Assembly (NCBI GenBank): GCA_029246415.1
Contig: JAQWNF010000030.1
Span: forward strand, 30,967-94,966
Origin: Glaciecola sp.
GTDB taxonomy: Bacteria > Pseudomonadota > Gammaproteobacteria > Enterobacterales > Alteromonadaceae
Direction of reading: 5' to 3'
DNA length: 64,000 nucleotides
Shown here: in pieces, positions 44,413 through 53,639 of the stretch
How the letters are laid out: every line of letters begins with the position of its first letter
Numbering within the stretch: the stretch's first letter is position 1
The notes under the pieces: model-generated
The model's database searches: none
Told to the model about the DNA's origin: nothing
Seen by the model: the letters and a program-made list of their open reading frames with translations, nothing else
Program-made: the position numbers and the translations under genes

Positions 44413-45477
44413 ATGCAATCATGTTTATATCTACTACTCTTAAGCTCATTAGCTATATCGACCAATTTGATTGCTTTTGAACAAAAATCTAAGAAAAATT
44501 CTGATGCACCCAAGCAGTTTTCCGTTGGCGTAAATGGCAATGCTATGTTGCGTTTTGAAAATGATACGTTTACCGTCCGAAACCACCGTCAACGTTTACG
44601 CTTTATTGGGCGTATCGGATTGACTGCAAAATATGGTGACTTTAAATTTGTCTCCCGTTTATCAACGGGTTTGAAAAACAAACAAAACGTTCCAGCCATA
44701 ACTATTAGCAAGTTTAATACTCAGCCGCAACCTGATTCAGACATTTTTGTTGAACTTCTGTTCATGCAATATCAAACCAAACCACTGACCATTACTATTG
44801 GAAAGCTGCCTTGGGCATTTGCCAATCAAACGGATACGTTTTGGGATCGCCAATTACACCCTCAAGGCGTGCATCTTAAATATCAATTCTCACCAGACGA
44901 GCAAGCGCGTGTTGCCTGGTTAAAACCTCTTGATGGCGCAACAGACACCGTAGGCACTTTACTGATTGCACAATATGCAAGCACCATCCCTTTTGCTAAA
45001 GGTAAGTTAATTTTGGCGCCGTGGTGGGTAGATTATCAAGGTGGGATTGCACAATTCGCTAAACGCGATACGCAGTATGATCATCAATCTATCCGTTTAT
45101 CAGGCGCTTACGTAACAGGGCAGTGGCGCTATGGGGTTGATGCTGGATACGCCTTGGATACACCAGAATTAATCGTTGGCAATAAACAAAACCAATCACT
45201 CGCAATTCAAGTTAATTATGGTAGATTAAAGCAACAAGGAGATTATCAAACGCATCTACGACTTTTCCGAACAGAACGTTTTGGCGTCATCAGTGAATTT
45301 GCGCAAAATGCGACTGCGGGATTTGCGACAGCATATATTAAAGGATTTGATACTCGCGTCCGATATAAAATTAGTCCATCTGTATGGGTAGGTGCAAGAT
45401 ATAGCCAACTCGATACGATTACTGGCACTGCAGAGCGTAGTCATCGCTTTAGGATAGAAACTGCGGCAACATTTTAA
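44413..45477 (+). CDS. putative outer-membrane porin-like protein
   Basis: This 354-residue protein has a signal peptide (MQSCLYLLLLSSLAIS, cleavage near LIAFE). The rest reads as antiparallel beta strands: GVNGNAMLRFENDTFTVRN, RLRFIGRIGLTAKYGDF, LTITIGKLPWAFANQTDTFW and VWVGARYSQLDTITG. It ends in Phe (RFRIETAATF) as outer-membrane barrels do. I chose the ATG at 44413 because AAGGA is correctly spaced; earlier ATGs at 44350 and 44407 are worse. It is divergent from the HTH-REC unit and precedes the REC-EAL gene by 21 bases. The ligand is unknown. Confidence 0.65.
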   Translation: MQSCLYLLLLSSLAISTNLIAFEQKSKKNSDAPKQFSVGVNGNAMLRFENDTFTVRNHRQRLRFIGRIGLTAKYGDFKFVSRLSTGLKNKQNVPAITISKFNTQPQPDSDIFVELLFMQYQTKPLTITIGKLPWAFANQTDTFWDRQLHPQGVHLKYQFSPDEQARVAWLKPLDGATDTVGTLLIAQYASTIPFAKGKLILAPWWVDYQGGIAQFAKRDTQYDHQSIRLSGAYVTGQWRYGVDAGYALDTPELIVGNKQNQSLAIQVNYGRLKQQGDYQTHLRLFRTERFGVISEFAQNATAGFATAYIKGFDTRVRYKISPSVWVGARYSQLDTITGTAERSHRFRIETAATF

Positions 45478-45498
45478 CTGATAAACAAGAGAACTCAT

Positions 45499-47178
45499 AT
45501 GAGTCAATCCAAGCAGACTGTGCTCATCGTAGATGATGAAATTAATATTTTAAAGTCTATGCGACGCTTATTTAAACAAGCGGGATACGAAGTATTCACT
45601 GCTGAATCTGGTTTAGAAGGGTTAGCTCTGTTAGCAGATCAATCTATCCAAGTTATTTTATCCGATTTTCGCATGCCCGGAATGAACGGTGGTGAATTTT
45701 TATCTCAAGTTAAAATTGACCGCCCTGATGTTGTTTCATTAATTTTGAGTGGATATGCCGACTTTGATTCGGTATTAGCTGTCATGAATCAAGGTAGTGC
45801 ATTTAAATTTTTAACCAAGCCTTGGGACAACAAAGTATTGTTGCAAGAAATCGCCAATGCGTTTGTGCACTATGAAGCCAAACAACGCCAAGACAGCTCC
45901 TTAGAACAATCTAAGTATTTTGATAATCTCAACGAGTTCAATGGTGCGGTCGATAGTTTTGTGTATGAAAATATTCCATTTAGTATTGGTTATTTTGAGC
46001 TTACCAATGCCAATGATTTAAAACGTCATGATGTGGATGTCGAACCGCTTTTTGTTGCTTTACAACAGTACATTAGCAACAATTGGCTGAAAGAATTTTC
46101 CTTATATAGCATTAATGATGCGGCTGTAATCATGTTGACTCATGGCTGCCATGAACATGATGTATACATTGATTTTTCACGTCTCGTAAAGGACATTAAA
46201 GAACAACTTTGGCATCATGTAGAAGATAAAAAAATCGATGTAAGCGTGAGTTTTATTTCATCAGATAATCTAGATAATTCGACAAGTTTTATTCTTGAAA
46301 CGCTGCAAGAAGCGGCAGTATTGATTAATCCTACTTCTGAATTTATGGCATTAAACCATCAGTATCTATTGAAAAAACAGCGTCAGTTAACAATCAAATC
46401 CGACGTTAATCGAGCATTGAAAATGAATCGATTTTCCTTGGTATATCAACCTAAAATCACCATGGATACAGGGTTGATTGAAAGTGCTGAAGTGTTGTTA
46501 CGTTGGCGGCATGAAACATTGGGCTGGGTATCACCTGGTGAGTTTATTGATATTGCTGAAGCCGATGGACAAATAAATGATATTGGTGATTGGGTTATTG
46601 AAAATGGCCTAGCTGAGCTTTCGCGCTTGTCACGCATTTCACATGAAATTAAATCCTTTTCGATTAACGTCTCTGCCAGCCAATTATTAAATATCAAGAT
46701 CGTCCAGACCATCAAAAGCACACTGCACAAATACAATATTGAGCCTCAAAAACTTGAAATTGAAGTGACTGAAACTAGCTTGATCAAGAATTTAAATGCG
46801 ACATCAAAAACCCTCAATGCCATAAAAGATCTTGGCGTGAAAATCGCCATTGATGATTTTGGTGTGGGATACTCGTCGTTTGCCTATCTTACGAAGCTAC
46901 CATTAGATGTGCTTAAACTAGATCGTGCCTTACTTGAAGATATCGAATACAACCAAGATACGCAGTTGTTAGTCGAGAATTTAGTGAAAACTTGCCATAC
47001 TCTTAACATTAAAGTGGTTGCAGAAGGTATAGAGACTAAAGCCGCTCTAGAAAAAATCAACCTCGCAAATTGCGATTATGTGCAAGGGTTTTACTATAGT
47101 GCGGCAGTCTCAAGAACGGAAATAGAACAGCTCTTCATCAAACAACCTTTTCGGATCCGTACTCATAGCGCCATATAA
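45499..47178 (+). CDS. response regulator with EAL (c-di-GMP phosphodiesterase) domain
   Basis: This 559-residue protein has an N-terminal REC domain (VLIVDDEINILKSMRRLF, phospho-Asp in VILSDFRMPGMNG, FKFLTKPWDN), a middle region of ~160 residues without clear motif and a C-terminal EAL domain (~295-550). The EAL signature reads SAEVLLRWRHETLG (EVL variant). Also visible are ETSLIKNL, AIDDFGVGYSSFAYL (DDFG metal motif), LKLDRALLED, VVAEGIET and YVQGFYYS. These support an active c-di-GMP phosphodiesterase. Its REC domain resembles that of the broken regulator at 39830. Confidence 0.92.
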   Translation: MSQSKQTVLIVDDEINILKSMRRLFKQAGYEVFTAESGLEGLALLADQSIQVILSDFRMPGMNGGEFLSQVKIDRPDVVSLILSGYADFDSVLAVMNQGSAFKFLTKPWDNKVLLQEIANAFVHYEAKQRQDSSLEQSKYFDNLNEFNGAVDSFVYENIPFSIGYFELTNANDLKRHDVDVEPLFVALQQYISNNWLKEFSLYSINDAAVIMLTHGCHEHDVYIDFSRLVKDIKEQLWHHVEDKKIDVSVSFISSDNLDNSTSFILETLQEAAVLINPTSEFMALNHQYLLKKQRQLTIKSDVNRALKMNRFSLVYQPKITMDTGLIESAEVLLRWRHETLGWVSPGEFIDIAEADGQINDIGDWVIENGLAELSRLSRISHEIKSFSINVSASQLLNIKIVQTIKSTLHKYNIEPQKLEIEVTETSLIKNLNATSKTLNAIKDLGVKIAIDDFGVGYSSFAYLTKLPLDVLKLDRALLEDIEYNQDTQLLVENLVKTCHTLNIKVVAEGIETKAALEKINLANCDYVQGFYYSAAVSRTEIEQLFIKQPFRIRTHSAI

Positions 47179-47181
47179 TTA

Positions 47182-48837
47182 CTATGTGATAGGAACGATT
47201 TCCCATTTAGAGTTAGCAAAAAAGACTTTACTTGGGCCAAATTGTTGTTTGGATTTCCATGTGGATTTGTTAACAATCACATTGACGCCTGAATGTAAGG
47301 TGTGAGTAGCTTTTATCGTTAAAAACTGTTCAGACTCTTGTTGTTGCTGTGAATTCTCAGTAATCCGTTCCTTGATCCAGTTGAGCAGTTGTTTTTCTTT
47401 GATAACGGCTTTTTCTAATACGTTTATTTTGCTACTTAATTCTGGTGGTAGTTTTTTACCTTTCACTCGTAGCAATGCATCTTGATGTTGTGCATAGGTT
47501 TTTTGCAGTGTGTTGTATTGCGTGTTGAGTGAGCTTGCAGCTAAAAAGACATCGTTATATTCTTTCGTAAAATCAATTGAGATCCCACTGCCTGAGGTTG
47601 CACCAATAACCCCAGCGGTAATTTCACCTCTAGCTGCGATTTGACAACCGATAAGGATACCGTCGGCTTTATCGTCTTTACCGACAAATATATTACCTTT
47701 ACAGACTATTTTGGAAAAAGCCAATTGTTTGTGGACGATCAAATCACCACCACAGACAATGTTTAAGCCTTGGGCATTTTCGATGCACACATTACCTTGA
47801 GCTCGAATAACGCAATTCGGATCGGTGTTGTTATCGACAGTTTGTCCGGCGGCACCTTGGGTGATAATGATATCGCCTTTAGTTTCCAAATAAGCTGATT
47901 CGACAAACCCATTGACGGTAATATCGCCTTTGGCAATAATTTTCATTCTATCAGCCACATCGCCATTGACGATGACCGCACCTTGATAGTCAATATTACC
48001 AGTGCCGACATTTACGCCATTACTAACATAAACCTCATGGACACGGACTTTAAAGCCGTCAAATTTAGGCATCCCATCACGATCCGCAATGACTAAGTTA
48101 GTATCGCGCTCATTGATCCTGACACCATCTTCAAGTTTTAATGGTTTGGATTTCCCCGCTTTGGCTTTAATGGGTTTGTTTTCGACGGTGAAACCATGTC
48201 TTCCATTTGTCGATTCTCGATATCGTAAGATAGGCGTATCTTTAGTGACCGTAAAAATATCACCTAAATCACGCATATCAGCAATATCTTTATCGCCAAT
48301 TTTAGGCTGTAGAATACGCTCTAAGGCGTTTTTGACTAAATGAATACACTCACTGGCCTTACCTTCTTTGACGGGTAAACCGTGGGCTATGACTTCACTA
48401 ACTGACTTGCCAGTACTCAGTGTTTCTGCGCGCTCAAGTAAAACCTTAATGCGTTTGTGACTAATCCCTCTGGTCACTAATTTTTCATGACAAAATGCAA
48501 TGGCTTCTGAGGTTGTAGGGATCTTACCGCCGTATGCAGAAATCACCTCTAAACGCGCACTCATTTTATCATCAGCGACGGTTAAAATAAGTTGTGCATC
48601 TTTGATTATCGCAAACGTCGTTTCATGCTCAACGGCCTTGGTTGCTTGCAAATCAATATTAATATTATCGATAAACGCACCAAGTTCATCCGTTAACGGA
48701 AAATATTGTTGATGCGGGGTGGTCAAAAAAACGGTGACTAATTGTTCCGTATCGATAGGATTGCTTAACTTACTCACGTCAACCGATGCAGTGACATGTT
48801 GTTCTTGTTCATTGAATTGAAACTTTACACCTTGCAT
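47182..48837 (-). CDS. FapA (DUF342) family protein
   Basis: This 551-residue cytoplasmic protein belongs to the FapA/DUF342 family, linked in Vibrio to flagellar control and carbohydrate-PTS-dependent polar localisation. The central part is a right-handed beta-helix with repeats such as VNGDVADRMKIIAKGDITVN, GFVESAYLETKGDIIIT and NIFVGKDDKADGILIGC. A coiled coil of about 60 residues follows and the C-terminus is beta-rich. The N-terminal domain includes LVTRGISHKRIKVLL. It ends just after the REC-EAL gene, in convergent orientation. Confidence 0.85.
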   Translation of the reverse strand: MQGVKFQFNEQEQHVTASVDVSKLSNPIDTEQLVTVFLTTPHQQYFPLTDELGAFIDNINIDLQATKAVEHETTFAIIKDAQLILTVADDKMSARLEVISAYGGKIPTTSEAIAFCHEKLVTRGISHKRIKVLLERAETLSTGKSVSEVIAHGLPVKEGKASECIHLVKNALERILQPKIGDKDIADMRDLGDIFTVTKDTPILRYRESTNGRHGFTVENKPIKAKAGKSKPLKLEDGVRINERDTNLVIADRDGMPKFDGFKVRVHEVYVSNGVNVGTGNIDYQGAVIVNGDVADRMKIIAKGDITVNGFVESAYLETKGDIIITQGAAGQTVDNNTDPNCVIRAQGNVCIENAQGLNIVCGGDLIVHKQLAFSKIVCKGNIFVGKDDKADGILIGCQIAARGEITAGVIGATSGSGISIDFTKEYNDVFLAASSLNTQYNTLQKTYAQHQDALLRVKGKKLPPELSSKINVLEKAVIKEKQLLNWIKERITENSQQQQESEQFLTIKATHTLHSGVNVIVNKSTWKSKQQFGPSKVFFANSKWEIVPIT

Positions 48838-48934
48838 TCAAAGGCTCCATTTACACCACAATCCATGTACTAAAATATATCTTATCTATTGTTATCTGTG
48901 TCTTTGCGCTTTTACTTGAGTTATTTAGCATCGC

Positions 48935-50431
48935 TTACTGCGAATAAAACGGATGGGTATTGCCGTATTCAGTAAGTGCATCCAAAACGGTTTGTTGCGG
49001 CGCATCACTCGGATACATAGATTTACATTGAGCTATTTGTGCAAAGTACTGCTCAAATGAGAGTTTGTTAATGCTCGAACTGTTATCTGCTTGGCAATTA
49101 AGTTGCTGGCAATGCGCTTGCCAGGCTGCTTGTTGTTCAGACGAAAGTTGTCCCGAAGTCAATGATTCTGGGTAATTACGTGCGATAAAACGCAATAATA
49201 ATTGTGCTAAGCGCGGTGTCGGGCTGGATTTGATTATTGTTGGTAGTTCTTCAGGTGTTGCATAATGAATTGACGTACAAAACTCTTTTTCCGCGTTGGA
49301 TAAAAACCCTCCACTGTATAAGCTAGCCTCAACATCAACCGCTTTATCTTCGAATTCACGCACAAACGCCTGTTTGATCCGTGCCAAGAGTTGCTGTGAA
49401 TCAGCTGACTGCAGCGCATTCTGCAATTGTAATAAACGCGCGTTAATCTGTGCTAAATCTAATGCGAGTTCTTGTGCACGCTGCTCAGATAAGGTGTTAG
49501 TTTTGGCAATGAAAGGACATTGATTATGTTTGATCTCTAATGCTGCAAATTCCGGGGTATCATCGGTTCTGTCTTCACGTTTAACATAGCGGGTGGCTTG
49601 TAGTTCAGTATCAGTGAATGTTAAAAGCGGTGTGATGTCTTTAGTCAAATCAACACAGATAGTCGCGTTAGTATTGGTTGGATGATCACAAATCGGTACA
49701 ATAAAACTGATACAGCCATGTTTGGCAGAACGAAACGGATTAATGTATAGCAATGATGTCTGTCGATGTTGTTCAAGTAAATCAACCACAGCATGCTTTG
49801 ACCGTAATTGGTACGCATAGGCAAATAACTTAGGTTGTGATGTCTGAATGAGTTTGGCAATCGCTATGGTTGCGTATACATCACTTAATGCATCATGTGC
49901 CTGTTCATGAGCTACGCCGTTGGCTTGGGTAAGCAATTCAAGTTTAAAACTAGGTAAACCTTTCTCATTTTTAGGCCACACAATGCCTTCTGGTCGCAGG
50001 GCATAACAAGCTCTCACCAAATCAATAATATCCCAGCGGCTGTTGCCGTTTTGCCACTCGCGTTGATAGGGGTCATAAAAATTTCGAAATAAACTAAAAC
50101 GAGTGAACTCATCATCAAACTTGATCGAGTTATACCCAATACTACAGGTATTCGATTCACTCATGTGTTGTTGGATTTGACGCATAAAGACATATTCAGT
50201 CAATCCGTTTTGCAATGTCGATTGAGGCGTAATTCCAGTGACTAAACAAGCGCCAGGGTGGGGCAAATAATCGGGATGAATTTTAGCAACGATATTAATG
50301 GGCGTATCGATAGGTGTGAGTGACATGTCGGTACGAATTGCGGCAAATTGACATGGATAGTCATATTGTGGCGATATTCCCCAAGTCTCATAATCATGGA
50401 ATAAAAAGCTTGGCGTTGATGGTTGAGGCAT
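48935..50431 (-). CDS. sbcB: exodeoxyribonuclease I
   Basis: This 498-residue single-strand 3'-5' DNA exonuclease acts in recombination and mismatch repair. The DEDDh motifs are FHDYETWGISP (Exo I), CSIGYNSIKFDDEFTRFSLF (Exo II) and EQAHDALSDVYATIAIA (Exo III with catalytic His). SH3-like and C-terminal helical domains follow, including LLLRFIARNYPESL. I chose the ATG at 50431 since AGGTG is well spaced, rather than 50443. Length is close to E. coli SbcB (475). No operon partner is evident. Confidence 0.95.
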   Translation of the reverse strand: MPQPSTPSFLFHDYETWGISPQYDYPCQFAAIRTDMSLTPIDTPINIVAKIHPDYLPHPGACLVTGITPQSTLQNGLTEYVFMRQIQQHMSESNTCSIGYNSIKFDDEFTRFSLFRNFYDPYQREWQNGNSRWDIIDLVRACYALRPEGIVWPKNEKGLPSFKLELLTQANGVAHEQAHDALSDVYATIAIAKLIQTSQPKLFAYAYQLRSKHAVVDLLEQHRQTSLLYINPFRSAKHGCISFIVPICDHPTNTNATICVDLTKDITPLLTFTDTELQATRYVKREDRTDDTPEFAALEIKHNQCPFIAKTNTLSEQRAQELALDLAQINARLLQLQNALQSADSQQLLARIKQAFVREFEDKAVDVEASLYSGGFLSNAEKEFCTSIHYATPEELPTIIKSSPTPRLAQLLLRFIARNYPESLTSGQLSSEQQAAWQAHCQQLNCQADNSSSINKLSFEQYFAQIAQCKSMYPSDAPQQTVLDALTEYGNTHPFYSQ

Positions 50432-50724
50432 ATCGGCATGCACCTATAATGAATAAGCATTTAAAGTATGAATAAAATAGAAAATAGCACGTTATTAATG
50501 GCGATGAAAGGATAGCAATTTAGAATGTTTGTGCGAGTAATCAGGTGAAATTATTTTTTGTAAAATAAATAATCTGTAGTTACTTATACTTACTGATTAA
50601 CAAGTTTTTTTATATAATATTTGGATTTCCTGTAATAACTTATTGCAATAACAATGTTTGTTTATCAGAGTAAGATAGTGTAATAAATAAACAACTACAT
50701 ACATCAGAAGGTAAGGAAGCCGAT

Positions 50725-50928
50725 ATGAAAAAAATCAATACTATTTTTGATGAACACTCATCACTGTCACGCATTAAGTATAGATTAGACTTGGTGTATG
50801 CGGAGTTAAAGAGTAACGATGCAAGCTTTGAATTTGCTGATCGCTTGGCGTTTACTGAGCATGTTGAAAGTGCTAATGACCCCATTGCCGAACTTGATCG
50901 CTGGCATAATCTGTCTAAACGCCGCTAA
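50725..50928 (+). CDS. small hypothetical protein
   Basis: This 67-residue soluble protein is not recognised. It begins MKKINTIFDEHSSLSRIKYR, is charged and predicted mostly helical, has no Cys and ends HNLSKRR. A good ribosome site (AAGGAAG) precedes the ATG. The upstream gap 50464-50724 has no other gene and must carry its promoter. It ends 12 bases before the converging REC-TPR pseudogene. The ribosome site and clean start make it a likely real gene. Confidence 0.6.
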   Translation: MKKINTIFDEHSSLSRIKYRLDLVYAELKSNDASFEFADRLAFTEHVESANDPIAELDRWHNLSKRR

Positions 50929-50940
50929 TCAGTTTACGCA

Positions 50941-52485
50941 TTATTTACTCGGTTCATTATTTGGGGAGATTGAATCAGAGTATTCTTTTTGCTCGGGATG
51001 TCGCTTTAAGCTAAACAAATACTGGTTATACAGTGCGGTGTTTTTAGTGCCAAATTCGCTTTCATTTTTGAGAGCCTTTATCTTATTAATTATTGCCTCT
51101 TGCTCTTCATCAATGGCTTCATGTATGGTTAATTTAACCAATATTTTTAGTAGGGAAATCGCAATCGCGATATTGTTGGGAGCGAGCACAAATGCTTGGC
51201 TGAGGTTCATGAAAGCAGGTTTAAAACGGTTGTTTTTATAATTGACTTCAGCCATTTCTTTGAGCTCTTTGGGCGTAAAGTTGATTTCTGTCCGTTCTAT
51301 TGATTCTTGCTCAAGATACTTATCGATGACTTTAGATGATAGATTATCTCCGGCAATTTGTTTCTTGACTAAGGATAAAATACGGTGGGTTCTCTCTTTG
51401 TTTCCCACTTCGTGAAAGGCCTTCATTTTATCCAAATTGTCTTCCAACAGATCATGCACCGAATCATCATATATTTCGTTAAGTAGATTTTCCGCTAAAC
51501 TTTTATTTTGTACCAAAGATGCCATGCGCGCTTTTACGACAGTTATTTGAGAGTTAATTTCGTTATCGTAATTGGATTTTTCTAATTAGCTAAGCAAAAG
51601 ATTCACATTTTTTAGTAAACTGCCTGATTCTGATTTATGTGACGCTGAAGCCAAATCAATAGCAGACCGGATCACATTTAACTTAAGGTGAGGAGAGTCA
51701 TGAATTGAGTTTTTGGCATACTTATAAATACTGATTGTAGCTTTATACTGACCTAATCGATCATGATTTAGTCGAGCTAGATCCCATAGTTTTTTATTTC
51801 GATTAATATTGCGAGGCGCTAGCAATGTTGGACGTTTGATGTAGTTATAGGCTTCGGTGAAGCGTTCATTATCGATGCAATAAGAGGTAATTAAGTCATA
51901 AGCGGCAAAGCGGGTATCGTCACGCAAAAACAAGTCGCTAAGCATGACTTCGGCTTCCTGTTCTTTTTTGAGCTTGAGTAAACTGCGACATAACTCAATA
52001 TGTAACCAGCTGTAATTATGCTGAATAAGCAACTTGCGATAATACTGCTTGGCCTCATCAAACTGGTGAAGTTTAAATAAACTTGTGCCTATTATGCGTT
52101 TAATTTTCGGAAAATACTCTTCTAACTCTGGCATTTTTAGATTACGTTCAGCGGTATAAATCGCGGCAGCAAATTGTTGTTTATCAACAAAGCCAAATAG
52201 TTTATTGAGGCGTTTTCTGGAATTAATTAAAAATTCAACCCGATTGATGATCGTGCGGGTATCCAAAGGTTTTGCCCAAAAATCATCCGGCTCTAGTTCT
52301 ACGATACTATTGACATTAAATGATAAGAAAATGAAATCAAAGGTAATGGTTTCACACAAGCGCACTGCATAATGAGCATTGGTCGCTGAGTGAATTTTGT
52401 GAAAACCTAAATTAGTAAGATTTTTTTTCAATGAATCATGAACTAAGGATTGGTCATCGATAATCAGGACACGGTAATCATTCAT
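50941..52485 (-). pseudogene. REC-TPR response regulator, split by in-frame stop and shortened in REC
   Basis: A single frame from the ATG at 52485 to 50941 is interrupted by TAA at 51586-51588. Across it the reading continues LLLS-stop-LEKSNYDNEINSQ and on into the second half. The N-terminus is a receiver (VLIIDDQSLVHDSLKKNL, FDFIFLSFNVNS), but REC jumps directly to IVELEPDDFWAKPLDTRTI, so ~30-40 residues that normally carry beta-4 and its Ser/Thr are missing. TPR-like helices follow (FDEAKQYYRKLLIQHN, RFKPAFMNLSQAFVLAPNN). I infer a decaying REC-TPR adaptor. The C-terminal half alone could be made from the ATG at 51525. Confidence 0.78.
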
Positions 52486-52592
52486 ATTTTGGATTTTTAC
52501 ACCTTTATACAATGTGCTTTCCTTTGCCGAGATCCATTGTTATATTCTTTAAACATTAACGGCAACAAAATGAATATCTGAAGGCCAAAGCG

Positions 52593-53627
52593 ATGATAAA
52601 TACAATCAGAACAGTACTCTTAACCAGCATACTGGTTTCATTAGGCATAGTACATGCGGATGTATCCGATGATAAACCAGTCATGCCGATAATGCAGAAG
52701 CCCATAGCTATCGCGATCCACGGTGGCGCAGGTACGATTACCAAAGCTAATTTATCAGAACAACAAGCACAGCAGTATCGAGCAAAATTAAAAGAAGCAC
52801 TGCTTGCAGGATATGCTCAGCTTGAAGCCGGTAAAGATGGCCAAGCCGCCGTGATTAGTGCGATTCAAATTTTAGAACAATCCCCGTTGTTTAATGCGGG
52901 TATTGGGGCGGTATACACCTATGCGGGTGAACATGAACTAGATGCATCTATCATGCATGGGGCTAAACGTCTTGCTGGCGCGGTATCAGGCGTAAAAACA
53001 ATTGTCAGCCCGATTGCTGCAGCACAAGCGGTAATGAATCACTCTCAGCATGTCATGCTTAGTGGTAGAGGAGCAGAAGAATTTGCGCAACAACAAGGAC
53101 TGGCTCAAGTTGATAATAAGGTATTTAATACCGAGCGTCGTTTTAACGCCTTACAAAAAGCCAAACGGGTGATTGCCGATTCACAAACACAGTTGTTGGA
53201 ATTTCAAGATTATAAATTTGGTACCGTTGGCGCGGTAGTGTTGGATCAACAAGGTAATGTGGTCGCTGGTACGTCAACCGGCGGAATGACAGCCAAGCGT
53301 TACGGTCGTATCGGCGATTCACCAATTATTGGTGCTGGAACATTTGCGGATAATAATAGTTGTGCGGTGTCAGCAACCGGGCATGGTGAGTATTTTATTC
53401 GCTATCAAGTCGCAGCAGATATTTGTGCTCGCATGGCATATCAAGGTTTAAGCTTACAAGCGGCAGCCGACAAAGTCATCAACGAAGTATTAGTTGAAGC
53501 GGATGGAACAGGTGGTGTTATTGCGATTGATAGCGCTGGTAATATTGCCATGCCATTTAATACTGAAGGCATGTATCGCGCGAGTATCGATATTCATGGT
53601 AAAATGAGCATTGCCATTTACCGATAA
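52593..53627 (+). CDS. iaaA: isoaspartyl peptidase/L-asparaginase (Ntn-hydrolase)
   Basis: This 344-residue enzyme removes isoaspartyl residues from peptides and has asparaginase activity. A signal peptide (TVLLTSILVSLGIVHA-DVS) predicts the periplasm. The family N-terminus is AIAIHGGAGTITKANL and the substrate loop is FNAGIGAVYTYAGEHELDA. The autocatalytic cleavage site and nucleophile Thr are in YKFGTVGAVVLDQQGN (residue ~210), followed by STGGMTAKRYGRIGDSPIIG and NNSCAVSATGHGE. It ends 12 bases before hrpA. Confidence 0.93.
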   Translation: MINTIRTVLLTSILVSLGIVHADVSDDKPVMPIMQKPIAIAIHGGAGTITKANLSEQQAQQYRAKLKEALLAGYAQLEAGKDGQAAVISAIQILEQSPLFNAGIGAVYTYAGEHELDASIMHGAKRLAGAVSGVKTIVSPIAAAQAVMNHSQHVMLSGRGAEEFAQQQGLAQVDNKVFNTERRFNALQKAKRVIADSQTQLLEFQDYKFGTVGAVVLDQQGNVVAGTSTGGMTAKRYGRIGDSPIIGAGTFADNNSCAVSATGHGEYFIRYQVAADICARMAYQGLSLQAAADKVINEVLVEADGTGGVIAIDSAGNIAMPFNTEGMYRASIDIHGKMSIAIYR

Positions 53628-53639
53628 TACTATTTTTCT

